Of a stretch of 64,000 nt of DNA, positions 26,825-36,671 are shown piece after piece. Position 1 is the stretch's first letter; each line of letters opens with the position of its first letter. The stretch is from a bacterium (lineage in GTDB: Bacteria; Planctomycetota; Planctomycetia; Planctomycetales; Planctomycetaceae). The translations under genes were made by a program, and so were the position numbers. The notes beneath the pieces were generated by a model. It made no database searches and was not told the origin of the DNA. It saw only the letters and a program-made list of their open reading frames with translations. The DNA is taken from contig WGME01000003.1 in NCBI GenBank assembly GCA_016125225.1, positions 1 through 64,000 of the forward strand, in the 5' to 3' direction.

Positions 26825-28840
26825 CTATGTCTCCACGAAGTCCGCATCTTCGGTACCGGCTTCGTTCATACCCAGTTGCCGCATCTTGCGGTACAGGTTG
26901 GAACGATGCAGGCCGAGAATCTTCGAGGCCTCGCTCATGTTGCCACGCACACGCCGGATGGCCCGCCGGATGTATTCCTGCTGAAAACTGTTCGTGGCTT
27001 CCGCAAGTCCCCAGTCGTCGGTTGGCTCGGTGAGTGTTTCCTTCACCGGGCTGAGAATGAACGCCAGGTCCTGGACTTCGATCCGATCTTCCGGTGCGAG
27101 GAACGCCACCCGTTCCATCAGGTTCCGTAGTTCGCGAATGTTGCCCGGCCAGTGGTGGGCCTGAATCCGTTTGCGGGCCTCTGCCGACAGATGCAACTTC
27201 GGACGGCGGGCCTGTGCCGAAAAGTGATGCAGAAAGTGTTCGGCAAGCGGTACCACATCGTCGGGCCGTTCCCGCAACGGGGGCAACTCCAACGTTACCA
27301 CATTCAGCCGGAAGTAAAGGTCTTCCCGGAATTTCTTGTGGCGGACGGCCTCGGCCAGCTTGGCATTCGTTGCCGCCACCACGCGCACATTGATCGGAAT
27401 GGCCAGCGAGCCGCCGACCCGCGTGATGACCTTCTGCTCCAGCACGCGGAGCAGCTTGGCCTGACCGTTGGGGCTCATATCGCCGATTTCGTCGAGGAAA
27501 ATCGTGCCCCCTTCGGCGAGTTCAAACTTGCCCCGCCGCATTTCATGGGCATCGGTAAACGCCCCTTTTTCATGCCCGAACAACTCGCTTTCGAGCAACG
27601 TTTCCGTTAAGGCGGCGCAATTCACCGCGATAAACGGACGGTCGGCCCGTGGTCCCTGGTAATGGAGCGCCTGTGCCGCGACTTCTTTTCCCGTCCCACT
27701 TTCGCCGAGAATTAACACCGGCAGATCGGTGTTCGCGAGACGACGAATCGTGCTGCGCAAGGCACTGATGGCGGGGCTGTCGCCGATGATCGCGACGCCT
27801 TTGGTCACCTGTTCTGTGAGCACCCGATGACTACGGAGCAGCAATTCCCGTTCGCGCGTATTCTGCAAAGCCGCCGCGACTGGTGCGGATAAATCCTGCA
27901 GAGTTTCGAGATCATCGAGATTGAATGGCCCCTGAAATTTGTTGATCACTTCAAAGACGCCGATCGGATCTTTGTCACTTCCCAGCAGCGGGACACACAA
28001 CAGGTTCCGGGTGCGGTACCCTGTGGATTGATCGACCTTCTGACTGAACCGTGCGTCGTTGTAGGCGTCATCGACCTGCACGGGTTTCCGCGAATGCAAC
28101 GTCTCACCGACGACACCCATGCGGTCGGGCAAACGCAACGATCCCCCTTCCAATCCCAACGCGGGCCGGGCGACCAATTCTTTCGCTTCCTTGTCCCACA
28201 GAAAAATGCTGGCCCGATCGCAATCGAGGACTTTCGTCGCATCGCGGGCGATCCGTTCCAGCAGGACTTCCATATCCGGCACAACCACCAGCTCCGCGGC
28301 GGTCGCCAGAATGACCTTCAGCCGGGCGAGTTTCCGGGCCGACTGCTCCCCGGCATCGGCGACATCCCAGGCCGCTCCCAATGCCCGGGCGATCAGCGAA
28401 ACGGCAGGCAGCGTGTCTTCCCGCAACCCGCGTCCCGCCAGCAACAGCAGGGCCGCCGGATGCTTTTGTGATCGCAACGGAGCCGCAATAAACACGCCAC
28501 CGGGTGGCCAGCTTCGAAAACCCGACGCTTCCTGGTCAGCGGCTTCGAGCACGAACGGCCAGGGGATGTCACTCTTCTGCCATCGGCCATATTCCGCATG
28601 GAAACGCCACTCTGGCATCCGTTCGACGACAGAGACAAGTTGCGCACCAAATTCCCCGGCTATCTCACCGAGCATCGAAGAGAGATAGGCCGCCGAATCG
28701 GAGGCATCCACGGCCTGCGTCAGTAGTTGTTCGGTCAATTCCAGCAGCCGGGGGCCGTCAGATGCCGCCACTTGGGAAGGAACGTCTTGCCAATTCAGCC
28801 ATTTGGGAGTCACAGCGTCACTCACTTCCGGACGATCCAA
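26825..28840 (-). CDS. Sigma-54-dependent transcriptional activator with GAF domains
   Basis: A 671-residue bacterial enhancer-binding protein. The N-terminal 340 residues contain at least one clear GAF sensor (VLDCDRASIFLWDKEAKELVA to VPLLGSDKDPIGVFEVIN) and probably a second, degenerate one before it. The AAA+ domain has Walker A GESGTGKE (379-386), the sigma-54 contact loop GAFTDA (426-431; the usual form is GAFTGA), Walker B GGTIFLDEIGDM, an R-finger region and RPDDVVPLAEHF. A Fis-type helix-turn-helix closes the protein (MSEASKILGLHRSNLYRKM). The start is a TTG at 28840; GTG at 28825 is an alternative. A nested hairpin lies upstream. The ligand and target genes are unknown. Confidence 0.92.
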   Translation of the reverse strand: MDRPEVSDAVTPKWLNWQDVPSQVAASDGPRLLELTEQLLTQAVDASDSAAYLSSMLGEIAGEFGAQLVSVVERMPEWRFHAEYGRWQKSDIPWPFVLEAADQEASGFRSWPPGGVFIAAPLRSQKHPAALLLLAGRGLREDTLPAVSLIARALGAAWDVADAGEQSARKLARLKVILATAAELVVVPDMEVLLERIARDATKVLDCDRASIFLWDKEAKELVARPALGLEGGSLRLPDRMGVVGETLHSRKPVQVDDAYNDARFSQKVDQSTGYRTRNLLCVPLLGSDKDPIGVFEVINKFQGPFNLDDLETLQDLSAPVAAALQNTRERELLLRSHRVLTEQVTKGVAIIGDSPAISALRSTIRRLANTDLPVLILGESGTGKEVAAQALHYQGPRADRPFIAVNCAALTETLLESELFGHEKGAFTDAHEMRRGKFELAEGGTIFLDEIGDMSPNGQAKLLRVLEQKVITRVGGSLAIPINVRVVAATNAKLAEAVRHKKFREDLYFRLNVVTLELPPLRERPDDVVPLAEHFLHHFSAQARRPKLHLSAEARKRIQAHHWPGNIRELRNLMERVAFLAPEDRIEVQDLAFILSPVKETLTEPTDDWGLAEATNSFQQEYIRRAIRRVRGNMSEASKILGLHRSNLYRKMRQLGMNEAGTEDADFVET

Positions 28841-28855
28841 CGCGGTTGTCTGTTG

Positions 28856-28929
28856 TCATTCTGAATTCGCTAGAGGGACTTCCTGACGTGAATTCCGTCA
28901 GGCACCCCTCAGGCGTGACATCAGAATGA
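28856..28929. repeat. Nested imperfect hairpin upstream of the sigma-54 activator gene
   Basis: Three nested arms: TCATTCTGA (28856-28864) with TCAGAATGA (28921-28929), GAGGG (28873-28877) with CCCTC (28906-28910), and CCTGACG (28882-28888) with CGTCAGG (28896-28902). It lies between the sulfatase stop and the activator start, so it could end one transcript or form a leader structure or operator for the next. Confidence 0.6.
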
Positions 28930-29047
28930 TATCGCATGGCGCCAAAATAATGAGTCAAAAACGCGGTTCCGTATGCACTTTTCCCGGAATCGGTCGATGT
29001 CGGTAATCTGGGGGAGATTCCCTGTCGTCAAGCAGCCACGGGAATGT

Positions 29048-30637
29048 TCAGCGGCCGGGCTTTTTCAATGGCCGGTGCGCTGCGATGCCGGCTTTCTCAA
29101 TGTCCACAGCGACGGCGTTGGTTTGTGGTGCCCCCGGCGTGCTCCGGCCTTCCGATACATATTGTTCCAGCAGAGACTTCAGTCGCGAAGCAATATCGGA
29201 CTGCTCGGTGACCAAATTCTTTCTTTCACCAATGTCCGATGCCAGATCGAATAACTGGTGGGCAGGGTACTCAGACATATCGTCTTTCCCCGGCCGGGGC
29301 ACGCTCCAACCGCCAGACCCCGGACACAGAGCGAGCTTCCATGGCCCCTGGCGAATCGCAAAGCTGCCATTGATCGAGTGATGGACCACGGCCCGCTCGG
29401 CCGGCATGGCTTCGCCAAGCAGCGCCGGCAGAAAACTCACGCTGTCTTCGGCGGCATTGGCCGGGACATCGGCATCCAGAATGTCAGCACAGGTCGCGAA
29501 GAGATCGGTCAGGCAGAGCAGGGCGGACGATTGTTGTCCCGCCTTCACTCGCTGCGGCCACCGCACCAGAAACGGCACACGGTGTCCCCCCTCATAAATG
29601 TCGGCCTTGTGGCCACGGAAGTGGTAGCTGGGGTTGTGACCTTTGGCGAGCAACTCGGGATACTTGGCCTGCGGCGAACAACCATTGTCGCTGGTGACGA
29701 TCAGTAACGTATTCTCCGCGAGGCCGGTCTGATCCAGAGCCGCGAGCAACTGGCCGAGACAATGATCCTGTTGACGCACAAAATCGGCATAGGGATTAAG
29801 ACCACTGGTTCCGAGCCACTCGGCGGTCGGGTAGATGGGGGTGTGCGGCGAAGCAAACGGTAGATACAGGAAGAACGGTGATTTCTCGGTCGCCTGACTG
29901 CGTTCCTGGATGTAGGCAATCGCCTGCGCCGTAAATTCTGGCAGCACCTGTTGCGCTTCAAACCCCGGAGCCGCAGGGCCTTTCCGAGAGCGGCCATCCG
30001 GCCGTTCGATCATCAAGGCAAAGTCGCGGTCTTCCGTCGGCAAGACGGTCACGCGATCATTTTTGAGGAAGGTGTAAGGCACCATATCGAGTGATGCACT
30101 GATGCCGAAGTACTGGTCGAAGCCCACCGACAAGGGACCATTGGAAAAGGGTTGGCTGTAGTCGACATTGAACACCTGGTCGCGTGGTTCGATGTTGAGT
30201 TCCGTGACCGATTTGCCCGGCAGTACCACCCAGTCCATGCCGAGGTGCCATTTGCCGACGCAAGCCGTGTGATATCCCTGGGCCTTCAGCAGCGAGGCCA
30301 CGGTCATGCGGTTGGGTTCGATGAGCCGGGGACTCAATCCGCCGAGCACACCTGACTGCAATTTCGAACGCCACGCGTACCGGCCGGTGAGCACACCATA
30401 ACGAGTGGGGGTACAGACCGCCGATCCGGAATGGGCATCGGTAAAGATCATGCCCTCCTGGGCCACGCGGTCGAACTGCGGCGTGGGGATTTTTCCTTCC
30501 GGGTTCAAGCAGGTGAGATCGCCATAGCCTAAGTCATCACAAAGGACATAGATGATGTTGGGCTGTTCTGCCGCGATTGCAGTCGTAGAGACTGCCAGCA
30601 TCAGCAGAAAATGCAAGGTCCGAAAATTGGGCCGCAT
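29048..30637 (-). CDS. Secreted sulfatase (arylsulfatase family)
   Basis: A 529-residue type I sulfatase. The ATG at 30637 starts a signal peptide (LHFLLMLAVSTTAIAA, cleavage near IAA). The metal site begins IIYVLCDDLGYGD. The formylglycine signature is C75-T-P-T-R79 in SAVCTPTRYGVLTGR, the Cys-type that needs oxidation by a formylglycine-generating enzyme. Downstream, KWHLGMD, SPHTPIYP and VTSDNG (second metal-binding Asp-Asn) are as expected. Planctomycetes carry many such enzymes for desulfating algal polysaccharides; the substrate cannot be told here. It is a single gene with a hairpin downstream. Confidence 0.93.
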   Translation of the reverse strand: MRPNFRTLHFLLMLAVSTTAIAAEQPNIIYVLCDDLGYGDLTCLNPEGKIPTPQFDRVAQEGMIFTDAHSGSAVCTPTRYGVLTGRYAWRSKLQSGVLGGLSPRLIEPNRMTVASLLKAQGYHTACVGKWHLGMDWVVLPGKSVTELNIEPRDQVFNVDYSQPFSNGPLSVGFDQYFGISASLDMVPYTFLKNDRVTVLPTEDRDFALMIERPDGRSRKGPAAPGFEAQQVLPEFTAQAIAYIQERSQATEKSPFFLYLPFASPHTPIYPTAEWLGTSGLNPYADFVRQQDHCLGQLLAALDQTGLAENTLLIVTSDNGCSPQAKYPELLAKGHNPSYHFRGHKADIYEGGHRVPFLVRWPQRVKAGQQSSALLCLTDLFATCADILDADVPANAAEDSVSFLPALLGEAMPAERAVVHHSINGSFAIRQGPWKLALCPGSGGWSVPRPGKDDMSEYPAHQLFDLASDIGERKNLVTEQSDIASRLKSLLEQYVSEGRSTPGAPQTNAVAVDIEKAGIAAHRPLKKPGR

Positions 30638-30756
30638 GGAGGAATCTCCCGGTGAGTCATCTTGAATCTGAGTGGTCTTGCGGTCTGCCAGCATAACGGC
30701 AGCGGCGGGCAATCGCACGTAGGCGAGCATCGTCTCGGGGCTCGGCATGGTAAGCT

Positions 30757-31923
30757 ATGCCGGAAACCATGACGACTAAAACTCCCGATGAACTGGCGGC
30801 ACTCGTCAAAGCTCAAGCCACTGTTGCGGGCTTTGATCTTGTCGGCATTGCGCCGGCGGTAGAGCCCACAGGCTGGTCGCGGTTTCTGCATTGGCTGGAA
30901 GAAGGGTTCGCGGGGGAGATGGAGTACATTCCCCGCAGGCAGGCCGCCTATGCCCATCCCGAGGGGGTGATGCCAACCGTCCGCAGCGTGATCATGGTTG
31001 CCATCAACTATGGCACCGTTGACCAGAACAACTCGACACATTCGGCGGTTGAAGCGGAGGCTTCCCTGGTTCCCGGCCGTGTCGCTCAGTATGCCTGGGG
31101 GACCGCAGACTATCATGACTATCTGAAAGCCCGCCTGCACACCTTGGCGGCGGCTTTGCATGCCACGGAACCGACGTTACGCACCCGCGCGGTGGTGGAT
31201 ACGGCCCCACTATTGGAACGGGATTTTGCACGACTGGCTGGTCTCGGCTGGTTTGGCAAAAACACCATGCTGATCAACAAGCGGCAGGGGAGTTTCCTGC
31301 TCTTGGGGGCCTTACTGACCGACGCCGAGATCACGGCCGATGTCGTGCATGGCACCAGTCACTGCGGCACCTGCACACGGTGTCTTGTAGCCTGTCCGAC
31401 CGAAGCCTTCCCCGAACCGGGAGTGCTGGATGCCCGCCGCTGCATCGCATATCTCACGATCGAACTCAAAGGGTCCATTCCGACAGAACTTCGTTCCGGA
31501 ATGGGAGACTGGTTGTTTGGCTGCGATGTCTGCCAGGATGTCTGCCCCTGGAATTGGAAGAGTCCGCGGGCCACTGACCCCGTCGTTCAACCGCAACCCG
31601 CCTTACAGCCCGCCGATGCGGGTAAGATCCTGATGACAGAAGATACCGAGCTCCGCCGTCAATTTCGGGGGACGCCGCTGTCTCGCCCCGGACCGGCCGG
31701 ACTGAAACGCAATGCGGCGATGGTTTTGGGAAACTCGAAGAATCCCGCGGCCATCGAGGCCTTGGTGATCGGACTCACTCATTCCGAGGCGATGGTCCGT
31801 GGCAGTTGTGCCTGGGCCTTGGGGCAGATTGGAACCGAAGCCTCACACACGGCATTGATCCAGCAACAGGCGATCGAAGATAATCCTGAAGTCCAGGCGG
31901 AACTGACTGCGGCGTTGCAGTAG
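30757..31923 (+). CDS. queG: Epoxyqueuosine reductase
   Basis: QueG performs the last step of queuosine synthesis in tRNA, reducing epoxyqueuosine with a cobalamin cofactor. The N-terminus has the family IAPAVEPTGWSRFLHWL and GEMEYIPRR segments. Two 4Fe-4S motifs are visible: C203-x2-C206-x2-C209-x3-C213 and C256-x2-C259-x3-C263 (GCDVCQDVCPWN). A C-terminal HEAT-like helical repeat (AAIEALVIGLTHSEAMVRGSCAWALG) occurs in the longer QueG forms. The start may be the ATG at 30757 or at 30769. The enzyme depends on cobalamin, and a cobalt importer is encoded elsewhere in this window. Confidence 0.95.
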   Translation: MPETMTTKTPDELAALVKAQATVAGFDLVGIAPAVEPTGWSRFLHWLEEGFAGEMEYIPRRQAAYAHPEGVMPTVRSVIMVAINYGTVDQNNSTHSAVEAEASLVPGRVAQYAWGTADYHDYLKARLHTLAAALHATEPTLRTRAVVDTAPLLERDFARLAGLGWFGKNTMLINKRQGSFLLLGALLTDAEITADVVHGTSHCGTCTRCLVACPTEAFPEPGVLDARRCIAYLTIELKGSIPTELRSGMGDWLFGCDVCQDVCPWNWKSPRATDPVVQPQPALQPADAGKILMTEDTELRRQFRGTPLSRPGPAGLKRNAAMVLGNSKNPAAIEALVIGLTHSEAMVRGSCAWALGQIGTEASHTALIQQQAIEDNPEVQAELTAALQ

Positions 31924-31949
31924 TTCCCGTCGTCCACTTCCTTGACGAA

Positions 31950-32327
31950 ATGATGATCACGACTATGCCCCGTTTGATTGCTCAACCGACGCTCATTGCC
32001 GCTGCCGGCAACAAACCGAAAATCATTCGGGAATACATCGGGCATGTGAATTCGCAAACGTCCGCCGTCAGCATCGCCCATATGTCGAGCCCCGGTGGTT
32101 GGACAGAACCGGGCCAGCGTCCCGAGTTTGATGAGTACACCGTGGTTTTGGCCGGCTGTTTGCGAGTGGAATCAGAATCAGAAACGATCGATGTTCAGGC
32201 GGGACAGGCGATTCACACCTCTGCAGGCGAGTGGGTGCGGTACAGTACTCCCGGCGAAGCGGGGGCCGACTACATTGCAATTTGCCAGCCGGCCTTCACA
32301 CCAGCCACCGTTCATCGCGATCACTGA
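31950..32327 (+). CDS. Cupin-domain protein
   Basis: A 125-residue single-domain cupin. It has the beta-strand pattern with PEFDEYTVVLAGCLRVESES and the second motif VQAGQAIHTSAGEWVRY, where the histidine and glutamate could bind a metal. No signal peptide. Several starts are possible (31950, 31953 or 31965). It follows queG by 26 bp and precedes dapB by 56 bp, so all three may be one transcript. Cupins of this size are often small-molecule isomerases or sensor proteins; no substrate can be inferred. Confidence 0.8.
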   Translation: MMITTMPRLIAQPTLIAAAGNKPKIIREYIGHVNSQTSAVSIAHMSSPGGWTEPGQRPEFDEYTVVLAGCLRVESESETIDVQAGQAIHTSAGEWVRYSTPGEAGADYIAICQPAFTPATVHRDH

Positions 32328-32383
32328 TCACTTTGCGATTAGCATTTCCCAGAGACAGACATTCCAGCGAAAGACATAGAAGA

Positions 32384-33184
32384 ATGACTACACCAATTCA
32401 ACTGGCCGTCCATGGTGCCGCCGGACGCATGGGACAACGAGTGATTGCCCTGGCTCAGCAAGATCCCACGTTTCAACTGATGGCCGCCTACGAGTCGGCG
32501 AAGTCACCGCGACTGGGGCAGGATGCCGGTGTGATAGCCGGGATCGGGGAATTGTCGGTCCCGATCAGCTCCACGATTGGTACCCATCCCGATGTAATCA
32601 TTGATTTCTCTTTGCCAGAGGCCACGGTCGGCCTGGCGAAGGTCTGCGAAGAACGCCGGATTCCGTTGGTCGTCGCCACTACGGGGCTGTCCGCCGAACA
32701 GCGGGCCGTCATTGCAGCGGCTGCCCAGTTTACCCCTGTGCTGATGGCTCCCAGCATGAGCTATGCCGTCAACCTCGCGATGAAACTGGTGGCCGATGCC
32801 GGCCGCATCTTGAAGCAACTTCCCAGCGGCGTCGATGTGGAAATCATCGAACGGCATCACCGTTACAAAGAAGACGCCCCAAGTGGCACGGCCCTCAAGT
32901 TTGGTCAGATTGTGGCGGAATCGATGGGCCAGGATCAGCACGTCCACGGCCGCGAAGGCCGCATCGGTCAACGGCCACGCAACGAAATCGGTTATCACGC
33001 CCTGCGTGTCGGTGATAACGTGGGCGAACACACCATCGTCTTTGGCATGCTCGGTGAAACGCTGGAAATCGCCGTGCGTGGCCAATCGCGCGACAGCTAC
33101 GCCTCCGGTGCCTTAGCCGCCGCAAAATTCCTCGTCACCCAGAAAGCCGGACTCTACTCGATGACCGATGTGCTGGGGTTGTAA
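32384..33184 (+). CDS. dapB: 4-hydroxy-tetrahydrodipicolinate reductase
   Basis: A 266-residue DapB, which reduces the product of DapA in the diaminopimelate/lysine pathway. The ATG at 32384 gives the N-terminal nucleotide-binding motif VHGAAGRMGQRV. The substrate loop is ERHHRYKEDAPSGTALK, containing the family histidines and the catalytic lysine, and ATTG and APSMSYAVN are present. The longer frame upstream would overlap the cupin gene and was rejected. It ends 4 bp from the convergent thioredoxin-NHL gene. Lysine/DAP synthesis fits a bacterium that makes peptidoglycan. Confidence 0.95.
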   Translation: MTTPIQLAVHGAAGRMGQRVIALAQQDPTFQLMAAYESAKSPRLGQDAGVIAGIGELSVPISSTIGTHPDVIIDFSLPEATVGLAKVCEERRIPLVVATTGLSAEQRAVIAAAAQFTPVLMAPSMSYAVNLAMKLVADAGRILKQLPSGVDVEIIERHHRYKEDAPSGTALKFGQIVAESMGQDQHVHGREGRIGQRPRNEIGYHALRVGDNVGEHTIVFGMLGETLEIAVRGQSRDSYASGALAAAKFLVTQKAGLYSMTDVLGL

Positions 33185-33188
33185 GCCG

Positions 33189-35273
33189 TTAATCCGCCGT
33201 CGATTCCAGGTGGATAGTTTTCTCGGTCGCCGTTGCGGAAGCGTTGAGGGGGACCAGCCAGGTGCTGGTTCCCAGCTTGCATAAGCCGCTGCCGGTGTCG
33301 CGGCAATAGGTGTAATGCAGGCTGATCTGGAGTTCGGCCTGACCCGGCTTCCCAGTGCAGGGGAGAGTGAATTTCACCCCTTGGCCTGCGATATCGGCTT
33401 CGCCGCGCACACCGAGTTCTTCTGCCGGAATCAGCATCTGAGGCGACTTGGCTGATACGCGATAGGTGACGGCGGCTTCCGGATTGAGCTTGTAGCCCAC
33501 CGGCAGCTTGAGCGTGACTTCAAAGGTGACCGCATCACCCGCGGCGACCGTTTGTGGTTCGAGCGGCATCGCGGTTCCCAGAATGGCGGCTGTTGATTCC
33601 GATACCGGAGGTGCAGGCGGCTCCAGTCCGGGAATGGTCAGCAATTTCATGGCTTTGGTATCGAGATCGACTTGGCAGATGCGGTGGTTGTTGGTGTCGG
33701 CGATGTATAAAGTGTTGCCTGCAATCGCCAAGCCAGCTGGTTCCGCGAGGTTTGAGGGTTCAATTCCCGCAGCCGGGTCGGCCCCGGACAACCAACTGGT
33801 CACGGATTTGGTGGCGATGTTGATCTGGCGAATCTTGTGGTTGTAGCTATCGGCCACAAACAGGTGGCCATCGTGATAGGCGATGCCCAGCGGATGTTGC
33901 AGGCGGGCCGCGGCACCCACGCCGTCAACGTCGCCAAACTCAAAGAGCGAACGACCGCTCGGTAAATCCGACGTACCTGCCAGGGTGGTCACCGTGCCGG
34001 TTGGTTTCGCAAGGTTATTGTCCGGTTTGGTGGTGATGGTGCGCACGGCCGAGCCTTCACTATCGACGACATAGATGAACCGGCCGTCAGTGGCCAATCC
34101 TGAGGGTTGTGCGAGGGCCGATTCCTCCAGCGAACCATTCAGAATGTCTTCACGGCCAGACCCGGCATACGGGTGGATGGTGCTCGAACCGAGCTTGTGC
34201 GACCAGATCTGATGCGGTCCCGCCATCGCGATATACAGCACATTGTCGAGCACCAGCAGATCCCACGGGCTGTTGAGCGCGGTCTGCGTGAGTGATCCTG
34301 TGCCCATTCGCATGTGGCCTTGTTCCCCCGTGCCCGCGAGAGTTCGCACGGTCTTCTGTTCAAGATCAACGACCCGTAAGAGATGGTTCTCGGTATCGGC
34401 GACATACAATTCCTTGCCGACCAGGGCCATCCCCTGAGGATGATCGAACTGGGCCGTGTTGTAGGCTCCATCGGCACGGCCTAAACTTCCGCTGCCAATG
34501 ATGTCGAGAAGTTCGCCCTTCAGGGTGGTCACCACGATGCGGTTGTGGTTGCTGTCGGAAATGAAGAGGCGGTTCGATGCGGCATCGGCCAGCAGCTTGC
34601 CGGGAAAGCGGAGCGGCGTCGGCGGCTGCTTATGACGTTCGAGGGCAAACTCCACCGGCGTTTCATCGAGCGTTCCCTTGGCCCGATGATAGGCAATCAA
34701 GCGGTCGATCACCTTCTCCAGCAGTTCGCGATTCCCTTCACCAGAAGTGTATCCGCAGTAGTAGCCCTCAGGATCGACGAGCGCGAGCGTCGGCCACGCA
34801 CGGACCGCGAACTTCCGCCAGATCACCATCTCAGCGTCGTTCACCACCGGGTGAGCAATTTCGTACCGCAGAATGGCTTTGCGGATGTTGCCGGTTTCCT
34901 TTTCGTTGTCGAACTTCGCCGAATGGACACCGATGACCACAATGTCATTGGGGTACTTCTTTTCGAGGTATTCCAGATCTGGCAGAACATGCATGCAGTT
35001 GATGCAGCAGAAAGTCCAGAAGTCGAGCAGCACGATCTTGCCGCGCAGATCCTTCATCGAGATGGGGCCGGACGCGTTCAACCACTCGACGCCCCCCTCC
35101 AGATCGGCGGCTGGCAGGCGATTCGGGAACGGGTTTTCGGGGACCGGTGCCGGTTCGGCGGCTTTCGGGGGGTCATCGGCCGCTTGGACGCAGGTGCCAC
35201 TCAGTCCCCAAGCGACGAGGCCGAAATTCAAAACCAGACGCACGAGGCATAAGCCGAAACGACGACCATCCAT
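33189..35273 (-). CDS. Exported thioredoxin-like protein with NHL repeats
   Basis: A 694-residue protein. The ATG at 35273 begins a signal peptide (hydrophobic 8-26, cleavage near VQA); a longer frame upstream has no such character. A thioredoxin/TlpA-like domain covers about residues 55-210, with FWTFCCINC, so the active pair is C90-x-x-C93, and a cis-proline-type RAWPTLALVD. From about residue 240 to 560 there are repeated NHL beta-propeller blades (DSNHNRIVVT, DTENHLLRVVD, DSYNHKIRQIN, DTNNHRICQVD). A C-terminal beta-sandwich region follows. The order thioredoxin-NHL is known from NHLRC2-type proteins. Likely a periplasmic redox or scaffold protein; partner unknown. Confidence 0.92.
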   Translation of the reverse strand: MDGRRFGLCLVRLVLNFGLVAWGLSGTCVQAADDPPKAAEPAPVPENPFPNRLPAADLEGGVEWLNASGPISMKDLRGKIVLLDFWTFCCINCMHVLPDLEYLEKKYPNDIVVIGVHSAKFDNEKETGNIRKAILRYEIAHPVVNDAEMVIWRKFAVRAWPTLALVDPEGYYCGYTSGEGNRELLEKVIDRLIAYHRAKGTLDETPVEFALERHKQPPTPLRFPGKLLADAASNRLFISDSNHNRIVVTTLKGELLDIIGSGSLGRADGAYNTAQFDHPQGMALVGKELYVADTENHLLRVVDLEQKTVRTLAGTGEQGHMRMGTGSLTQTALNSPWDLLVLDNVLYIAMAGPHQIWSHKLGSSTIHPYAGSGREDILNGSLEESALAQPSGLATDGRFIYVVDSEGSAVRTITTKPDNNLAKPTGTVTTLAGTSDLPSGRSLFEFGDVDGVGAAARLQHPLGIAYHDGHLFVADSYNHKIRQINIATKSVTSWLSGADPAAGIEPSNLAEPAGLAIAGNTLYIADTNNHRICQVDLDTKAMKLLTIPGLEPPAPPVSESTAAILGTAMPLEPQTVAAGDAVTFEVTLKLPVGYKLNPEAAVTYRVSAKSPQMLIPAEELGVRGEADIAGQGVKFTLPCTGKPGQAELQISLHYTYCRDTGSGLCKLGTSTWLVPLNASATATEKTIHLESTAD

Positions 35274-35462
35274 AGAAGTACACTCCCGAATCAAGGCACC
35301 GTATCCAGCCTCAATCGTATCAACGGAGCTTGATCCTGCCAAATGCCAACCGAGAACTTGTCGCCTCTCGGCGACTTTGCCGTACTCAATAGCCTCATTA
35401 CGCGAGTGTGATAAACTGTTCGTTTTCAACCAACATCACTGAGTCCGCCAACGAGACCGCCT

Positions 35463-36671
35463 GTGTCATCCAGTCTGCTTGATCTGACCACGGCTTGTGC
35501 AGCCGATGCTGATTCCCAACTGCTCATGCGGTTGCGGGAATCGTCAGCGATCTTCTCGGAACTGGCGGAGGTACAAGGTACCGAGTTTCAGGTCCAGGCC
35601 CGTCTGCGGGAACGCTATGCCGATGACGTCGTCCGGGCGGCGTTGACTTTGGCCGAACTGCGACGCAAAGCGGTGGGCAAATTTGCCGCCGCGGATCAGC
35701 TCTGGTTTGACCGACAAGGTCTGGAACAAGCGACCGCTGAAACGATTGCCACCTACAAAGCCCAACGATTTGATGGACCCACCTGGGACTGGTGTTGTGG
35801 GATGGGGAGCGATGCGGCGGCCTTGTCCAAACGCGTCGCGGTGACTGCCGTTGATGCCCGGCCGGTCTGTTGCCTCGAAACCGCCTGGAATGCTTCGGTG
35901 CTCGGACAGCCGGAACAGCTAACGGTCCTCTGTGGCGATGTGACGGGCATTGATCCCGCAAGGCAACTGGTCCATGTCGACCCCGATCGTCGCCCGGGGG
36001 GCGGGAATCGCGTGCAGCGATTGGAAGACTATGCTCCCAATCTGGCCTTTCTGCAGGCGTTGACATCGACTGCCCGTGGCGGAGCCATCAAGCTCAGCCC
36101 GGCATCGAACTTCGGTGGCAAGTTTCCGCATGCCGAGGTCGAACTCATCAGCCTGCAGGGGGAATGCAAGGAAGCGACCATCTGGTTTGGGGAGCTTGCG
36201 AACTCGGCAACCTATCGAGCCACGGTGTTGCCTGCCGGGGTCTCAATCGCCGGACATCCGCTGGACGCCTTGGCCGAACGGTCCACTTTGGGATGTTGGA
36301 TTTATGATCCCGATCCGGCCGTGGTCCGGGCGGGTCTCGTTGACCTGTTGGCCGAAACTCTGGGACTTCGTCGGTTGGATGACGCCGAAGAATACCTGAC
36401 CAGTGACAGCCCGGTCTGGTCGCCGTTTGTGCAGACCTTTGAAGTGCTGAAGGCGTTACCGAATCAGGATCGGGAAATCCGCCATGCCTTGCGGGCCAGC
36501 GATTTTGGTCCGCTCGAAATCAAATGCCGGCACATTCCGATCCAGGCCGATGCTCTCCGCAAAAAACTCCCCCGTGGTGGAGATCAACCCGGAGTTCTCA
36601 TCTTTGCCCGTGAGCAGGGCAAGGCGAAAGCCATTCTGGCTCGCAGATCAGTGGAACAGCCGAAACCATAA
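35463..36671 (+). CDS. Class I SAM-dependent methyltransferase, THUMP-like family
   Basis: A 402-residue protein. The methyltransferase core has motif I WDWCCGMGSDAAAL near residue 110, an acidic strand end VTAVDAR, and VHVDPDRR in place of the NPPY-type motif, as in the planctomycete and actinobacterial THUMP-like methyltransferases. The C-terminal LEIKCRHIPIQADALRKKL segment matches the THUMP-like tail that gives the family its name. The start is GTG at 35463. The target is probably RNA but this is inference. It is divergent from the thioredoxin-NHL gene. Confidence 0.85.
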   Translation: MSSSLLDLTTACAADADSQLLMRLRESSAIFSELAEVQGTEFQVQARLRERYADDVVRAALTLAELRRKAVGKFAAADQLWFDRQGLEQATAETIATYKAQRFDGPTWDWCCGMGSDAAALSKRVAVTAVDARPVCCLETAWNASVLGQPEQLTVLCGDVTGIDPARQLVHVDPDRRPGGGNRVQRLEDYAPNLAFLQALTSTARGGAIKLSPASNFGGKFPHAEVELISLQGECKEATIWFGELANSATYRATVLPAGVSIAGHPLDALAERSTLGCWIYDPDPAVVRAGLVDLLAETLGLRRLDDAEEYLTSDSPVWSPFVQTFEVLKALPNQDREIRHALRASDFGPLEIKCRHIPIQADALRKKLPRGGDQPGVLIFAREQGKAKAILARRSVEQPKP

